Below, in pieces: positions 27,145 through 36,277 of a stretch of DNA of 48,190 nucleotides. This DNA is from a virus: IMG/VR virus record IMGVR_UViG_3300045110_000015, positions 1 through 48,190 of that record. One strand, 5' to 3'. Position 1 is the stretch's first letter; each line of letters starts with the position of its first letter. The translations under genes were made by a program, and so were the position numbers. The notes under the pieces are model-generated. The model was not told the DNA's origin, searched no databases, and saw nothing but the letters and a program-made list of their open reading frames with translations.

Positions 27145-27351
27145 CTACTTGAACAGTTTGCCCACGTTGTTGGCGATGTCGATTGCTAGGTTGTGATCCA
27201 TGTCACGCTTCTTTTCGTAGACTTTCCTACCAACTTCCATCATGAAGTTCCTCTCTGTATCGTCACGTGTGTAGAGAAACTTCATGGAGTCCAGACCGAG
27301 AGCACCCAACTGAGCTGCGGTGTCTATAAGTTCACTCAGTTGGGCACTCAT
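27145..27351 (-). CDS. Tail assembly chaperone, second frame
   Basis: A 68-codon frame lying in the -1 frame relative to the upstream chaperone. An ATG at 27351 overlaps the upstream stop (ATGA), but the open frame extends 54 nt further upstream without a stop. The product is helical (LSELIDTAAQLGALG). This matches the gpG/gpGT or P2 E/E' arrangement, where the second part is made as a fusion by frameshift. Both independent initiation and frameshift are possible. Confidence 0.7.
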   Translation of the reverse strand: MSAQLSELIDTAAQLGALGLDSMKFLYTRDDTERNFMMEVGRKVYEKKRDMDHNLAIDIANNVGKLFK

Positions 27352-27986
27352 TCCCCCACTTGCCAGATTTCCAGGTTGAGGTCTGCCTTGGTATTCTGCA
27401 ACCAACGCTGTAGATCGAAAGCGTGTGTGATGATGGCAAGCTCGTTATCACCAAACAGCTTCCTGATTACTGCACGTGCTGTGGTATCTGCATCGAGTTC
27501 CATTCCCAACATCTGAGCCAGAGTTGTATCGAATCCACACGGCTCACCGACTTCATCGGGATCAAGCATTACAGGTTCAGACACGTCCTCAGGCTGGACA
27601 AACAATCCATCGCACAACAGGATCATCGTGTCCATTGCTCCGTAGAGATTCCGTGAGTACGTGTCCTTGTACTGCCTGTTGATCTTGGTAGAGATGATTT
27701 CCAGTTCCTTACCTGACTCAGCCATCCTGTAGCGGATCTGTAGTCCTGTCTTTTCATATCCCTTGACGGCGATAAAGACGGACTTTGTTTCAGCAAGTTC
27801 ACGCTGTTCTTGCTTGAACAGATCCACGATAGATGGCGTGGAAAGCGCCCCCTGTGCTCCCAACCCCGGCACAGGGGGTGTAGCATCTTCGTCGTTACTT
27901 GCCCCATTCGTAACCAGGGTAGACTCTTCCGCTTCCTTGATTGTCTCAGTTACCCCAGCATTGGGGGGCCATGCTTCATCTGCCAT
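27348..27986 (-). CDS. Tail assembly chaperone, first frame
   Basis: 212 residues, located between tail tube and tape measure as expected. The N-terminal 55 residues are acidic and Pro-rich; the rest is mixed helical. Just before the stop the message reads GTG GGG GAA TGA, a G run that would allow a -1 slip into the 27145 frame. A perfect 10-bp inverted repeat (27848-27878) lies inside the coding part. Confidence 0.75.
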   Translation of the reverse strand: MADEAWPPNAGVTETIKEAEESTLVTNGASNDEDATPPVPGLGAQGALSTPSIVDLFKQEQRELAETKSVFIAVKGYEKTGLQIRYRMAESGKELEIISTKINRQYKDTYSRNLYGAMDTMILLCDGLFVQPEDVSEPVMLDPDEVGEPCGFDTTLAQMLGMELDADTTARAVIRKLFGDNELAIITHAFDLQRWLQNTKADLNLEIWQVGE

Positions 27987-28015
27987 GACTCTCTCCTTTC
28001 ATAGCAGCTAGTGTG

Positions 28016-28471
28016 TTACGGAGCGACACTGGCAGGCTTGCCAGCAACCGTGATTTCCACTTCCAGTAGTGCGGCAGAGGTAGCCTCGGAATCCACATCA
28101 GGAACAAGGACTCTCTTGAGAGTACCGTTCCACACGATGCGGTTACCGAACGGGTTACCATCGGGATCGAGTGGACGCTGTGTTACCACAGCGGTCTGCT
28201 TACCTACAGCATTCAGCAGACTACCGATCTTGGGATGATCGTCCTTGCGGTCGTAGAGCCGTTGAAGTGTGACGTTACCAGGAACGAGCCGACCACCCAG
28301 AGATACAGACTGGTCAGTAGCACCTGGGTAATACTTCACTTCATCGGAGTCAAGCTCTCCACCAGTTTTCTTGTCCCAAAATCCCCAACTGGTAGTACCG
28401 ACCTGTAGAGTGATTGCAAACTGATCTTGTCTCGAACCATCAGTCGGCAGGTTAGTACGCGGATATCCCAT
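28016..28471 (-). CDS. Tail tube protein
   Basis: 151 residues immediately after the sheath gene. Short length, strand-rich pattern (FAITLQVGTTSWGFWDKK) and position fit myovirus tail tube proteins, which form the inner tube through which DNA passes. A weak homologue could be missed by eye, but gene order is strong support. Confidence 0.85.
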   Translation of the reverse strand: MGYPRTNLPTDGSRQDQFAITLQVGTTSWGFWDKKTGGELDSDEVKYYPGATDQSVSLGGRLVPGNVTLQRLYDRKDDHPKIGSLLNAVGKQTAVVTQRPLDPDGNPFGNRIVWNGTLKRVLVPDVDSEATSAALLEVEITVAGKPASVAP

Positions 28472-28491
28472 GTGTTATCCCTCCCTCCTGC

Positions 28492-29928
28492 TTACAGAGT
28501 TTGCGTGATCTGACGCTTGACGATCTGGATGACAACGTACTCGGCAAACGGACTCATCTTCACAGTCACGATTGCGTGGAGTTCGTTGTTAGCCAGCGTA
28601 GCTAGCGTATTCACAGTAGGCCCGGTGTCGATGCGGAACGCCTGCTCAGGCGTGTCACCGAACAGGTCACCACTGTTGAAGTGAGCGAGCATCGCACCTG
28701 CGAGAGATGCGCTGAACAGGTTGACTGTGGAACCGTTCTGACCGTCGATCTGTGCAAACACGTAGTTCTCACCGATAGCGTTCAGCTCAGCAGAGATATC
28801 CATGTAGAGCCGACCGTTACCGAAGTTGACCCACGAAGGATCACTGACAGAGTTGACGAGTGCGCGCCAGCCGTAGTTACGGATACCACCATACAACCTG
28901 CGGATCACGTTGCAGGCGTTGGAGTTGAGGTCTGTACGAGTTGCGTCATCCCAATCAGGCTGAGACAGGTCTGTGCAGTACCGCGAGATTCCGTTGTTAC
29001 CAGAAGCAGGCGTGTTCGTGCTCAGGCTGGGATCGTTGCGAGCAATCAATCCAGCGATGAGAGCACACGGAGGTACTGTACGAACGGTACCCACCGTAAG
29101 CCCCGGAATCACAAGCCACGGCCCGAATGATGCACAGAAGCGACTTGTCACACCAGCAGCCGCAGCCTTCACAACTGCGGAAGTAGGACTGTCAGGCAAA
29201 TCCAGCAGACCAACACGATTGTTGGATTCCACATGAGTCTTGATCTGACTGAACGCCACTGAACTGTTGCGACCAGGAGCAGAAACCTGACCAGGCCCGA
29301 GTCCTGCACTAAACGATGCAAGTGCAACAGCCCACTCGTTGTCCGTGACACTTGCACGCTGATCGTTACCAGCGGAGAGTGCGGAGAGTGCAACAGGTAC
29401 AGGATTCAGAGCAGTTGCACCTAGTACGACTCTGACGTAGTTGCTGTAGGAACTCCAAGCAACCGCTGCACCCTGCGTGAGTAGGTCACCACTCTGTTCC
29501 AGAATGTTGTTGCTCGCATCTGAAACCTGAATCACAAACGATCCGCCTGTGATGCCAGCGATAACACCGACCTTGTAGTTGGCAGACCAAGCACCAGGCC
29601 CAACTGCATTCACAACAAGGCTAGAACCTGCGCCGCTATCCAAGAGGCTCTTGGTACCCACCGTAGCACCTGGGCCAACCACGCGACCGATGTAGACCCT
29701 GTTACCACCCTCGCGGAAGAACACTTCCACAGCATCATAGAGAACGCTGTAGGACTGACGAGAACCGAACACCGTGTTGAACTGGTCGATACTCTGAATC
29801 AGCGTGGCCTGGTTTGCAGGCCCACGATCAGCAGTACCAGCAGCGAACCACGTACCAGTATCAGACTGGTCAGATACCGGAGTCGGTAGTTCCAGTAGAG
29901 ATACTGCGACACCTGGTCTAGCTGTCAT
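28492..29928 (-). CDS. Tail sheath protein
   Basis: 478 residues. The N-terminus (RPGVAVSLLELPTPV) and the FFREGGNRVYIGRVVGPG segment around residues 70-87 are hallmarks of contractile sheath proteins. The C-terminal domain ends in VIQIVKRQITQTL, the part that usually contacts neighbouring sheath subunits. It is the key evidence that this is a contractile-tailed phage. Confidence 0.92.
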   Translation of the reverse strand: MTARPGVAVSLLELPTPVSDQSDTGTWFAAGTADRGPANQATLIQSIDQFNTVFGSRQSYSVLYDAVEVFFREGGNRVYIGRVVGPGATVGTKSLLDSGAGSSLVVNAVGPGAWSANYKVGVIAGITGGSFVIQVSDASNNILEQSGDLLTQGAAVAWSSYSNYVRVVLGATALNPVPVALSALSAGNDQRASVTDNEWAVALASFSAGLGPGQVSAPGRNSSVAFSQIKTHVESNNRVGLLDLPDSPTSAVVKAAAAGVTSRFCASFGPWLVIPGLTVGTVRTVPPCALIAGLIARNDPSLSTNTPASGNNGISRYCTDLSQPDWDDATRTDLNSNACNVIRRLYGGIRNYGWRALVNSVSDPSWVNFGNGRLYMDISAELNAIGENYVFAQIDGQNGSTVNLFSASLAGAMLAHFNSGDLFGDTPEQAFRIDTGPTVNTLATLANNELHAIVTVKMSPFAEYVVIQIVKRQITQTL

Positions 29929-30231
29929 TTACTTACCTCCCTTCGCATCTTCGTCGTCTTGTGATTGCGACTGTCCCTGTGCTTGTGCTTGGGGATCTGG
30001 CTCTACACCGATTGTGGAAGTTTCCACGAGAGTACCTGCGTTGATGAGATGGCTGATCCTCTCACTACTCACATCGGTATCAGACAGTTCCACGATTTCA
30101 CCAGGCTCTAGCCAAGGCAGAGCATCACCGAGTTGTACCTCAGTTGCATGAGTACCCATAAACCTGTACTCAGTGGTACCTCCTGTGCTGGTTTGAGAAG
30201 CACCTGGCTTTGCAGAAGGAGTCGATGGCAT
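29929..30231 (-). CDS. Hypothetical small protein before sheath
   Basis: 100 residues. A compact middle (ATEVQLGDALPWLEPGEIVEL) is followed by a Gln/Ser/Asp-rich, likely disordered tail (QAQAQGQSQSQDDED), similar to the tail of the 32408 product (QGQAQSQSKAAQSK). Possibly a head-tail joining or tail accessory protein. Family not recognised. Confidence 0.55.
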   Translation of the reverse strand: MPSTPSAKPGASQTSTGGTTEYRFMGTHATEVQLGDALPWLEPGEIVELSDTDVSSERISHLINAGTLVETSTIGVEPDPQAQAQGQSQSQDDEDAKGGK

Positions 30232-30244
30232 GTTACACCTCCCC

Positions 30245-30883
30245 TCATTCGTTGATGTCGATATTCATTATCACTTCTTGGAAATCTTCGTAATCCTCCG
30301 GGTTCAGATCAGGAGTATCAGGGCCAATAGACCCAGGCCCACGTGCAACGACAGCATTGATTTCAAACTGGAACCAAATCTCCGCTGCCTTGTAGAGCCT
30401 GTGCTGGTTTGGAATCTGAGGGAGGTCTATGTAATCCTCAGACGACCAGTAGATTTCGCTCAAACTTGTGAGGCCATACTCCCTGACTGTCTTGGGCTTG
30501 TGCATCATCAGCGATCTAATGGCTGCGGCATATGCCTTGACGTTTCGGTTACACTCCCGTTCTGTCTTAGCTCCCGTTGCTACACCTACACCGACACGCC
30601 ACATTGCACTATAGGCCGCTGCGTGCTTCAAAGGCCCAGCACCTAGTCCCGTACAAATCACTACGATCTTTGGGGTTTTCTCTCCTTCAACAGTATCGAA
30701 ACTGTTGCGATTCGTGTAGTTCTGTGGTGCAATCAGTGTGCCCTTACGTAAGGACAACCGACGTTCCATCTCAGCGCAATACGTTGGCAACCAGAACTTG
30801 ACTGTTTCAATAGCGGCTTCCTCGATTTCCGAAGCGGAAATCATGGGGCCAAAGATTGCGCTCTCTATCGGTGCAGTTGGCAT
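30245..30883 (-). CDS. Putative tail terminator/neck protein
   Basis: 212 residues between the morphogenesis protein and the sheath block. The central part (HAAAYSAMWRVGVGVATGAK) and the C-terminal acidic tail resemble neck or tail-terminator proteins, which cap the tail tube for joining to the head. The assignment rests mostly on position. Confidence 0.5.
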   Translation of the reverse strand: MPTAPIESAIFGPMISASEIEEAAIETVKFWLPTYCAEMERRLSLRKGTLIAPQNYTNRNSFDTVEGEKTPKIVVICTGLGAGPLKHAAAYSAMWRVGVGVATGAKTERECNRNVKAYAAAIRSLMMHKPKTVREYGLTSLSEIYWSSEDYIDLPQIPNQHRLYKAAEIWFQFEINAVVARGPGSIGPDTPDLNPEDYEDFQEVIMNIDINE

Positions 30884-30886
30884 CTG

Positions 30887-31390
30887 CTATTCCTCTGTTA
30901 GAGCTGCCATTAGTTTCTCCGCTATCCAACCCTTCCATCTCGCTTGGTCTTGTGGTGCAGCTACCAAGAACGGACGACGTGGGATATGACGTCCTGGGTG
31001 ACCATACTGATGTGTGGCAGCATACGGACGATCTGTGCCAAGCTCAACATGCTCGTTGTCTGTGTAAGAATGCTGATACTCAGCACCAGGCTCCGTTACA
31101 CTTCTGACGAGTGTGTCGTCACCGAGCTTCGTGTAGTTTGGCCTAGCTCCCATCGTATAAAGGATTTCTGCGCCACCCTTCTTCTTGACGGTATCCGGTC
31201 TAAGATTGGCATACGAGCCACCAAATCTACGACCACCAGATGCGATGTTCTCAGCATTCGCTCGCATCATATCAAGAAGAATCAGATTCATTACTTCATC
31301 CATTCCCACTACAGCAGCAGCGCCAGCCTCTTCAAGACGTTCACCGACTCTAAAGAAATCACCGTTATCCTCAACAAACATCTCAGACAT
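30887..31390 (-). CDS. Virion morphogenesis protein, Mu gpG/P2 gpS-like
   Basis: 167 residues with the ATHQYGHPGRHIPRRPFLVA pattern near residues 125-145, typical of the phage virion morphogenesis family, which completes tails or connectors. It overlaps the start of the next gene upstream by one base. Its presence supports a Mu/P2-like assembly scheme. Confidence 0.7.
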   Translation of the reverse strand: MSEMFVEDNGDFFRVGERLEEAGAAAVVGMDEVMNLILLDMMRANAENIASGGRRFGGSYANLRPDTVKKKGGAEILYTMGARPNYTKLGDDTLVRSVTEPGAEYQHSYTDNEHVELGTDRPYAATHQYGHPGRHIPRRPFLVAAPQDQARWKGWIAEKLMAALTEE

Positions 31391-32133
31391 CAGAGGATCA
31401 TTCCCATCGTGAATGCACGATCAGTTGCATCAACCGGGAAGAAGTCGTCTGTCGTGATTGCCGTATCAGCCCCGATGATGATGCCATCACTATCACCGAG
31501 GCCAATCGTGCCGTCAACGATTCCTTGCAACATCGCCATTGCTGCATCATACAGGCGTTGTGCATAGTTGAAGTTTGAGATATCATACGACTGACGCGCT
31601 GCGAGGTTGAAGTATACCTGAGCTGCAATCAGCATTGAAGCAATCTCACGTACCGTACTCGGCGTTTCCTCGGGAGTCTGCCAACTCATCAGGGTTGTGG
31701 TATCTACAGCAGCAGCGAGATAACCACGGACAATCCTCGCCACACTGACCTGCACTAGATTGGAGTTGTCAGCGGTAGCCTCGATTACCTCACCATCTAG
31801 GTGAGCGTTGACATCATCGAGAGTCGCCATAATCTCCGTTGTTGCAGGATTGAAGATTGGCTCGTAGTCCCTGATATTATCACCATCATCAGCTGACTGA
31901 ATCTTGTACCAACCGACACCAGCATCGAGAGTCGCCTGATTTGTGGTGAACGACACAGGCTGTGGATCTGACGGATCTGTGATAGGCATGTCGATCTGCT
32001 GGGAATCAATCAGATTCCACTCAGTTGTTACGTCATTGGCATCGACGAGTGCTGCCTCAAAAATGTTCACCTTCGTCCACTGAGTGCCATCGTACCGTGG
32101 TTCTAGTTCAAAATCTTTGAATGAGACAATCAC
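31390..32133 (-). CDS. Head-tail connector (gp36/DUF1320-like) with added N-domain
   Basis: 247 residues from GTG. Residues 1-100 are strand-rich and Ig-like (WYKIQSADDGDNIRDY). Residues 100-200 resemble Mu gp36-type connectors (MATLDDVNAHL, then REIASMLIAAQVYFNLAARQ). It would sit at the portal-tail interface. The N-terminal extension is unusual for the family. Confidence 0.65.
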   Translation of the reverse strand: MIVSFKDFELEPRYDGTQWTKVNIFEAALVDANDVTTEWNLIDSQQIDMPITDPSDPQPVSFTTNQATLDAGVGWYKIQSADDGDNIRDYEPIFNPATTEIMATLDDVNAHLDGEVIEATADNSNLVQVSVARIVRGYLAAAVDTTTLMSWQTPEETPSTVREIASMLIAAQVYFNLAARQSYDISNFNYAQRLYDAAMAMLQGIVDGTIGLGDSDGIIIGADTAITTDDFFPVDATDRAFTMGMIL

Positions 32134-32141
32134 CTATATCA

Positions 32142-32204
32142 CTACCCTTTCGTGGTTGTGACCAAAGGCGTCTTGCCCTTGTGTGGATGGACAATCTTAA
32201 CCAT
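32142..32204 (-). CDS. Possible 20-aa basic peptide
   Basis: A 20-codon frame starting with ATG after a strong AGGAGAGGTGG. The product is short and basic (KIVHPHKGKTP). Its stop lies nine bases before the next gene's GTG, so it may be a leader that couples ribosomes to the connector gene. Confidence 0.4.
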   Translation of the reverse strand: MVKIVHPHKGKTPLVTTTKG

Positions 32205-32407
32205 TTCCACCTCTCCTAAAAATAGGCAAGCATAAGCAAACGGTATTTGCCGTTTGCGAACGCTCCAACCTTCCATTCATTGTTCGCTGCTCATTACGCC
32301 TTATCTAGAGACTATTGCAATTAACTGGCTTACTCACAGTCATACACAATAGACCCTTTTGTGCGGCCCCTGGTATCCCAAAGGCCGCACAGGGAGTGGG
32401 GAGAGTC
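32205..32407 (-). other. Intergenic region with two hairpins
   Basis: This 200-base gap in the late operon holds GCAAACGG/CCGTTTGC (32236-32257), followed on the minus strand by a T-rich stretch, and TGTGCGGCC/GGCCGCACA (32360-32391). Either may be a terminator or processing site that separates capsid from tail expression. I see no convincing promoter in it. Confidence 0.45.
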
Positions 32408-32842
32408 TTACTTGCTCTGTGCGGCCTTGCTCTGAGACTGTGCTTGACCCTGACCCTTGGTAGGGTCATCAGCAGCAGATGTGCCCAGCTTGTTAGGATC
32501 TACGGTAGCCTCCGCAGCCTTACGCGCTCCTGCTCTCTTTGCGGCAGCTTCGTCAAGACCCTCTTCGATGCTCTGACCCTCTTCCACGTGCATCCTCAGT
32601 TCCTCAACAACTGCCGAACGAGCGAGCTGTTCCTTCTCGTACTCAGCAGGTGAAACACTATCAGGAATGTCGGGATACTCTTCCTCACTGACAACTCCTG
32701 TCTCGATCATTTCCTCGAACTCTTCGTCAGTCACACCAAGATCGGATGCTGTAACCTTCTCACCAACCTCGATGGTCTTGGTAGTCTGTCCCCACTCGTT
32801 CTTCTCTACGGGGAAGTTACTCCATGCGTAATACGTTGCCAT
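32408..32842 (-). CDS. Hypothetical acidic structural-region protein
   Basis: 144 residues. The N-terminal 60 (YYAWSNFPVEKNEWGQTTK) are followed by a long acidic helix and a Gln/Ser/Ala-rich tail. It lies directly after the major capsid gene, where head-closure or small capsid proteins are common. No family recognised. Confidence 0.55.
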   Translation of the reverse strand: MATYYAWSNFPVEKNEWGQTTKTIEVGEKVTASDLGVTDEEFEEMIETGVVSEEEYPDIPDSVSPAEYEKEQLARSAVVEELRMHVEEGQSIEEGLDEAAAKRAGARKAAEATVDPNKLGTSAADDPTKGQGQAQSQSKAAQSK

Positions 32843-32860
32843 GCTGTTTCACTCCCTTCG

Positions 32861-33868
32861 TTAGAAGGCGGTCGGGCTGAATGCTGTGCTGATGAGGTAA
32901 CCTGCACCAGCAGAGACAACCTTGAGGTCGTACTTCATCGACACACGAACGAGGTCTGCCTTGCGAGGCTCTTCACGCCAACGATCAGTCGGGCGTGTAG
33001 AACCATCGGGATACAACTGAGCAAACGTCTTACCGAACGTGAACTGATTGAGTCCCAGCCCAGGATCGACAATACCGACCCACACGTCCTTGCCCCAGAA
33101 GGACTGAACGTTGATCGAGGCGTCGATGTTGTTCGCTGAGTTGTACACGGAATCCACAGTAAGAACCTGACCGTCGAAACCAGTCAACGAACGGAACGCA
33201 TCGGGAATGCTCAGCGAGAAGTTCTTGAAACGATCCACGACACGCGGGTGATTCTCGATGTACGACATACCCAACGCAGGAATGATGATCGTGTTGGGGT
33301 ACCGCAGAGTCGCGGCATACACGGCGCGCATGGCAACCATGATGTCGTTAATCGGGTTACTGGTAGATGCAGTACCACCAGTGTAGTTGTCCCACTGGCT
33401 TGCACCGGACAGCGTGATCTTGTTGCTAGCACCATACTGTGCCGGGTCACGCACCAACGTTGACACCTTGCTTTCAAGGTCAAGCAGGATGCTACGTGTG
33501 GCAAGTGCAGTAGCATCCAGTTCGGGGTCGATCTGCAATGCGCCACCAAACACGGCGTTTGCAAGACCACCCTGTGACGTGAGCTGCTGACGCTCTTCGT
33601 CATAGATCGGAACCTGGAGAGAACGCTCGCGGGTGTAGAACGTATCCTCACTCCACTTGGCACCGAGGATCTCGTTTGCCACCGCACCAGGCTCACGTGC
33701 AGACTCGAAGATGAGCCAGTTCGACCTGTCGAACACACGGTACCTACCCGACTGTGTGCGAACAGGAGTTACAGGAAAGATCCTGTCTCCGTAGAGTCCC
33801 TGATCCTTGTATCCAACCGAGAAGTTGGTTAGAATCGGATCTTGGTATAGGGTACCTGGATCGTACAT
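32861..33868 (-). CDS. Major capsid protein, HK97-fold
   Basis: 335 residues. Position after protease and decoration protein, size, and patterns such as DRIFPVTPVRTQSGRYRV near the N-terminus and RYPNTIIIPALGMSYIENHP in the A-domain-like region fit the gpE/HK97-type major capsid. ADLVRVSMKYDLKVVSAGAGY near the C-terminus is a typical final strand. It is the shell subunit. Confidence 0.85.
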   Translation of the reverse strand: MYDPGTLYQDPILTNFSVGYKDQGLYGDRIFPVTPVRTQSGRYRVFDRSNWLIFESAREPGAVANEILGAKWSEDTFYTRERSLQVPIYDEERQQLTSQGGLANAVFGGALQIDPELDATALATRSILLDLESKVSTLVRDPAQYGASNKITLSGASQWDNYTGGTASTSNPINDIMVAMRAVYAATLRYPNTIIIPALGMSYIENHPRVVDRFKNFSLSIPDAFRSLTGFDGQVLTVDSVYNSANNIDASINVQSFWGKDVWVGIVDPGLGLNQFTFGKTFAQLYPDGSTRPTDRWREEPRKADLVRVSMKYDLKVVSAGAGYLISTAFSPTAF

Positions 33869-33886
33869 CTCACCACCTCTCAGTTG

Positions 33887-34276
33887 TTAGGGAGAAAGAG
33901 CACCAGCGACAGACAAACGAACCGTGCAACGATCACCAGCATTGACAGCAGCAGCACCCACGCAAACACCAATCACGCGAGCACCTGCCGCAGCCGCAGC
34001 AGCCGTACCAGTTGCGGTAATCGTGACGGGACTGTTGAGCGGAATCGGGCCTGACGCTTCCATCTCAGTCTGTCCCATCGGGCGCACGTTAGTACCCTTA
34101 CCACGTGCAAGCTCAGCAGCAGAAACGCTGAACTGTGCAACACCCGCGATTTCATCTGTGATCGCCGTTACCGGAGTCACAGTCTCAGGCGCAGAAAACT
34201 TCACAGCTCTGAACTTGGTGATCGGCACCGCAGCACGATAACCCTTGTCCATCACGAAGTTTCCAGTTGCCGCCAT
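33887..34276 (-). CDS. Capsid decoration protein
   Basis: 129 residues, strand-rich, with Gly/Ala/Val repeats (TVTPVTAITDEIAGVAQF and VIGVCVGAAAVNAGDRCTV). This looks like the DUF2190/head-decoration type. It sits between the protease-scaffold gene and the major capsid gene, the usual place. It would stabilise the expanded capsid. Confidence 0.65.
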   Translation of the reverse strand: MAATGNFVMDKGYRAAVPITKFRAVKFSAPETVTPVTAITDEIAGVAQFSVSAAELARGKGTNVRPMGQTEMEASGPIPLNSPVTITATGTAAAAAAGARVIGVCVGAAAVNAGDRCTVRLSVAGALSP

Positions 34277-34307
34277 TTATATCACCACCTTTACGTGACA
34301 GTTGTGG

Positions 34308-34928
34308 TTAACCAGGAAGTGCAACAGAGTAAGCTTCTGCAAGATCAGGATGCTTCTTGCTGGCTTCACTCATGCACCTGACGTAATCCCACTCGGGATT
34401 CTCAGCTTGGATCTTGCCAACGACTTCCGCAAACACCTTGCGAGCACCAGCGATGCCACCAGCGGTAGTCGTGTCAACGATCGGAATCTCGTCACCACTG
34501 TTGGAAGTGCCGATTTCACCGAACTCGACAATTCCACCATTGACGATAGTGCGAATGACGTCCTCGTACTCTTCGAGAGTCGCAGTACCCTCACTGAAAT
34601 GCTTGTGAAGCTCTGCAACCTTCGTCATACTCATGGACGACAGACCCTTCTGAGTCTCCTTGAGTCCGTAACCCTCAGCCTTACGAACACGCTGAATGGA
34701 CTCACTGAACTGACGTGCGCTGTTGTCCCTGTCGCGCTCCATCAGCTTGTTGTGCTCCTGCCAGTACGCGGGATACTCTTCCGCAAACTTCCGCTCCTGA
34801 GTAACTGCGTCCACGTTGCGACGTAGCTCAGTCAGCTCACCGAGTTGAAGCTTGGAAGCCTCGATGATGTCGGCGTCCACGGAGATACCCAAGACGTTCC
34901 TAAGCTCGAACTCCTGCTCAGGCGTCAT
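34308..34928 (-). CDS. Nested scaffold protein from internal start
   Basis: In-frame ATG at 34928 preceded by AAGGAGGT at ideal spacing, better than the start of the full gene. It would yield a 206-residue helical protein (TPEQEFELRNVLG onward) with no catalytic residues. Such internally started scaffolds are known in lambda and Mu. Expression is inferred from the ribosome-binding site and architecture. Confidence 0.65.
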   Translation of the reverse strand: MTPEQEFELRNVLGISVDADIIEASKLQLGELTELRRNVDAVTQERKFAEEYPAYWQEHNKLMERDRDNSARQFSESIQRVRKAEGYGLKETQKGLSSMSMTKVAELHKHFSEGTATLEEYEDVIRTIVNGGIVEFGEIGTSNSGDEIPIVDTTTAGGIAGARKVFAEVVGKIQAENPEWDYVRCMSEASKKHPDLAEAYSVALPG

Positions 34929-36017
34929 ATTACCTCCTTCCACTTGTGTAGTCGTTGTTGCAGGGACAGTAGAACTACTAGGATTGTCTGGCCCCGCTGG
35001 GATCGTCTGGTCTGGCGGTGTACTCCTACGCCATCCTTGTTGAATGGCAGGATCATCACTACCGTCCTCATCCTTACGAGGGGCAGGTGGTGAACCAGTA
35101 CCAGGCTCCGAGTGCTCGTACTCCTTGCTTTCACCTGTGGGGTCTGTAACCTCAGGTGCATCAGGTGAAAGCACTTCGTAGCCTTCTCTCACTAGAAGCT
35201 CGAAAGCATCGGCTACGGCTGTGTTTCCTTCTGCCATCGCTTTACTAGCACCCCCTAACAGCCTACGTGCCTTGGCTTGTAGAGAAGCTTTCTTTGCTGC
35301 ACTAATACCGGACTGTGGAATCCTCGCAATCGCATTGCGAAGATGTGGCAAGTCGATCTTGCCATCTGGCCCCTTATACGGAAAGTGTCGCAAACTACGA
35401 GGCACAGTCTTACCATCTGAATCCTTCTTCCCACCAGACTCGACAAACAAGAAAGCACCATCAGGCAAGTTATTGATGAAGGATGTGCTCCAGACAGCAA
35501 ACTGCTTCTTTTCCTCGTAGTCCAGTTCATCCCACATGGCCTCGCTAAAGTTGATGGGGAGAATGTTCTTCGCGACTGGCTTGTTGGTGAAAGCTCCACC
35601 AGTGATGACATCGAAATGCTTGATGCCGTTGTTGTCAAGCCAATCGTCCATCCACTCCAACGAGAAGTACCGCCACTTCTTGTCCTTGATTTCCTTCGCA
35701 GCATCGCTTGTCAGCTCGATACGTGCAAAGAGACTAGCCTGTGTGGGATCATCAGAGCTAGGCTTCATGGCGAACTCCCTAAACCAGCCACTAGCCATAT
35801 TGCCCTTAGCACGATCCATCCCATGATCGAAGTCAGTTGCAATATCCTGACCACGAACACGCTTGTTGAAGTTCTGAATCATGCGAGCAATCTTGTCTTT
35901 CGTGACTTCAACAGGCCCATACTGCGGGGTATGGAAGGTGCGAGCAGGCAGAGCTTCTACCCACACTTCGTTTCCACCGTCCAGCGTCGGTACATCAACT
36001 ACTGCCGCTTCTAGCAT
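34308..36017 (-). CDS. Prohead protease fused to scaffold, Mu gpI-like
   Basis: 569 residues. Residues 1-160 resemble Mu-like prohead proteases, with candidate catalytic His65 (DFDHG) and Ser119 (RYFSLEW). Residues 175-262 form a second domain (RSLRHFPY, HLRNAIARIP) often attached to phage capsid proteins. A Pro/Glu linker follows, then a helical scaffold (364-569). A strong internal start at 34928 would make the scaffold alone. This gives a protease-scaffold nest as in lambda C/Nu3 and Mu I/Z. Confidence 0.8.
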   Translation of the reverse strand: MLEAAVVDVPTLDGGNEVWVEALPARTFHTPQYGPVEVTKDKIARMIQNFNKRVRGQDIATDFDHGMDRAKGNMASGWFREFAMKPSSDDPTQASLFARIELTSDAAKEIKDKKWRYFSLEWMDDWLDNNGIKHFDVITGGAFTNKPVAKNILPINFSEAMWDELDYEEKKQFAVWSTSFINNLPDGAFLFVESGGKKDSDGKTVPRSLRHFPYKGPDGKIDLPHLRNAIARIPQSGISAAKKASLQAKARRLLGGASKAMAEGNTAVADAFELLVREGYEVLSPDAPEVTDPTGESKEYEHSEPGTGSPPAPRKDEDGSDDPAIQQGWRRSTPPDQTIPAGPDNPSSSTVPATTTTQVEGGNMTPEQEFELRNVLGISVDADIIEASKLQLGELTELRRNVDAVTQERKFAEEYPAYWQEHNKLMERDRDNSARQFSESIQRVRKAEGYGLKETQKGLSSMSMTKVAELHKHFSEGTATLEEYEDVIRTIVNGGIVEFGEIGTSNSGDEIPIVDTTTAGGIAGARKVFAEVVGKIQAENPEWDYVRCMSEASKKHPDLAEAYSVALPG

Positions 36018-36268
36018 TTAACCTCCCTCCGAGTCAACCTAGAACGCCTGTATGCAGTATCATTCGCAATCCACTTGACAGTTGCCTTGGGATGCATGAA
36101 CTCAAAGCCAACCGGATGCGAGTAAAGCGTTTCACAATTCTCAATCACAAAGCCACCGTTCATGTAATCGAGAATGAAGTACAGATGCCCGTTTTTAGTG
36201 AAGTAATCCCCAGCACCAAAGACGGTGATTTCCTCACCAGTCACTACTTCGGTTACTGTTGTACTCAC
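36011..36268 (-). CDS. Hypothetical 85-aa protein
   Basis: Strand-rich product (GHLYFILDYMNGGFVIENC) with a basic C-terminus (YRRSRLTRREVKC). Its stop overlaps the protease start. Located between portal and protease genes, so possibly a head accessory protein. Family unknown. Confidence 0.55.
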   Translation of the reverse strand: MSTTVTEVVTGEEITVFGAGDYFTKNGHLYFILDYMNGGFVIENCETLYSHPVGFEFMHPKATVKWIANDTAYRRSRLTRREVKC

Positions 36269-36277
36269 TTCATCGGC

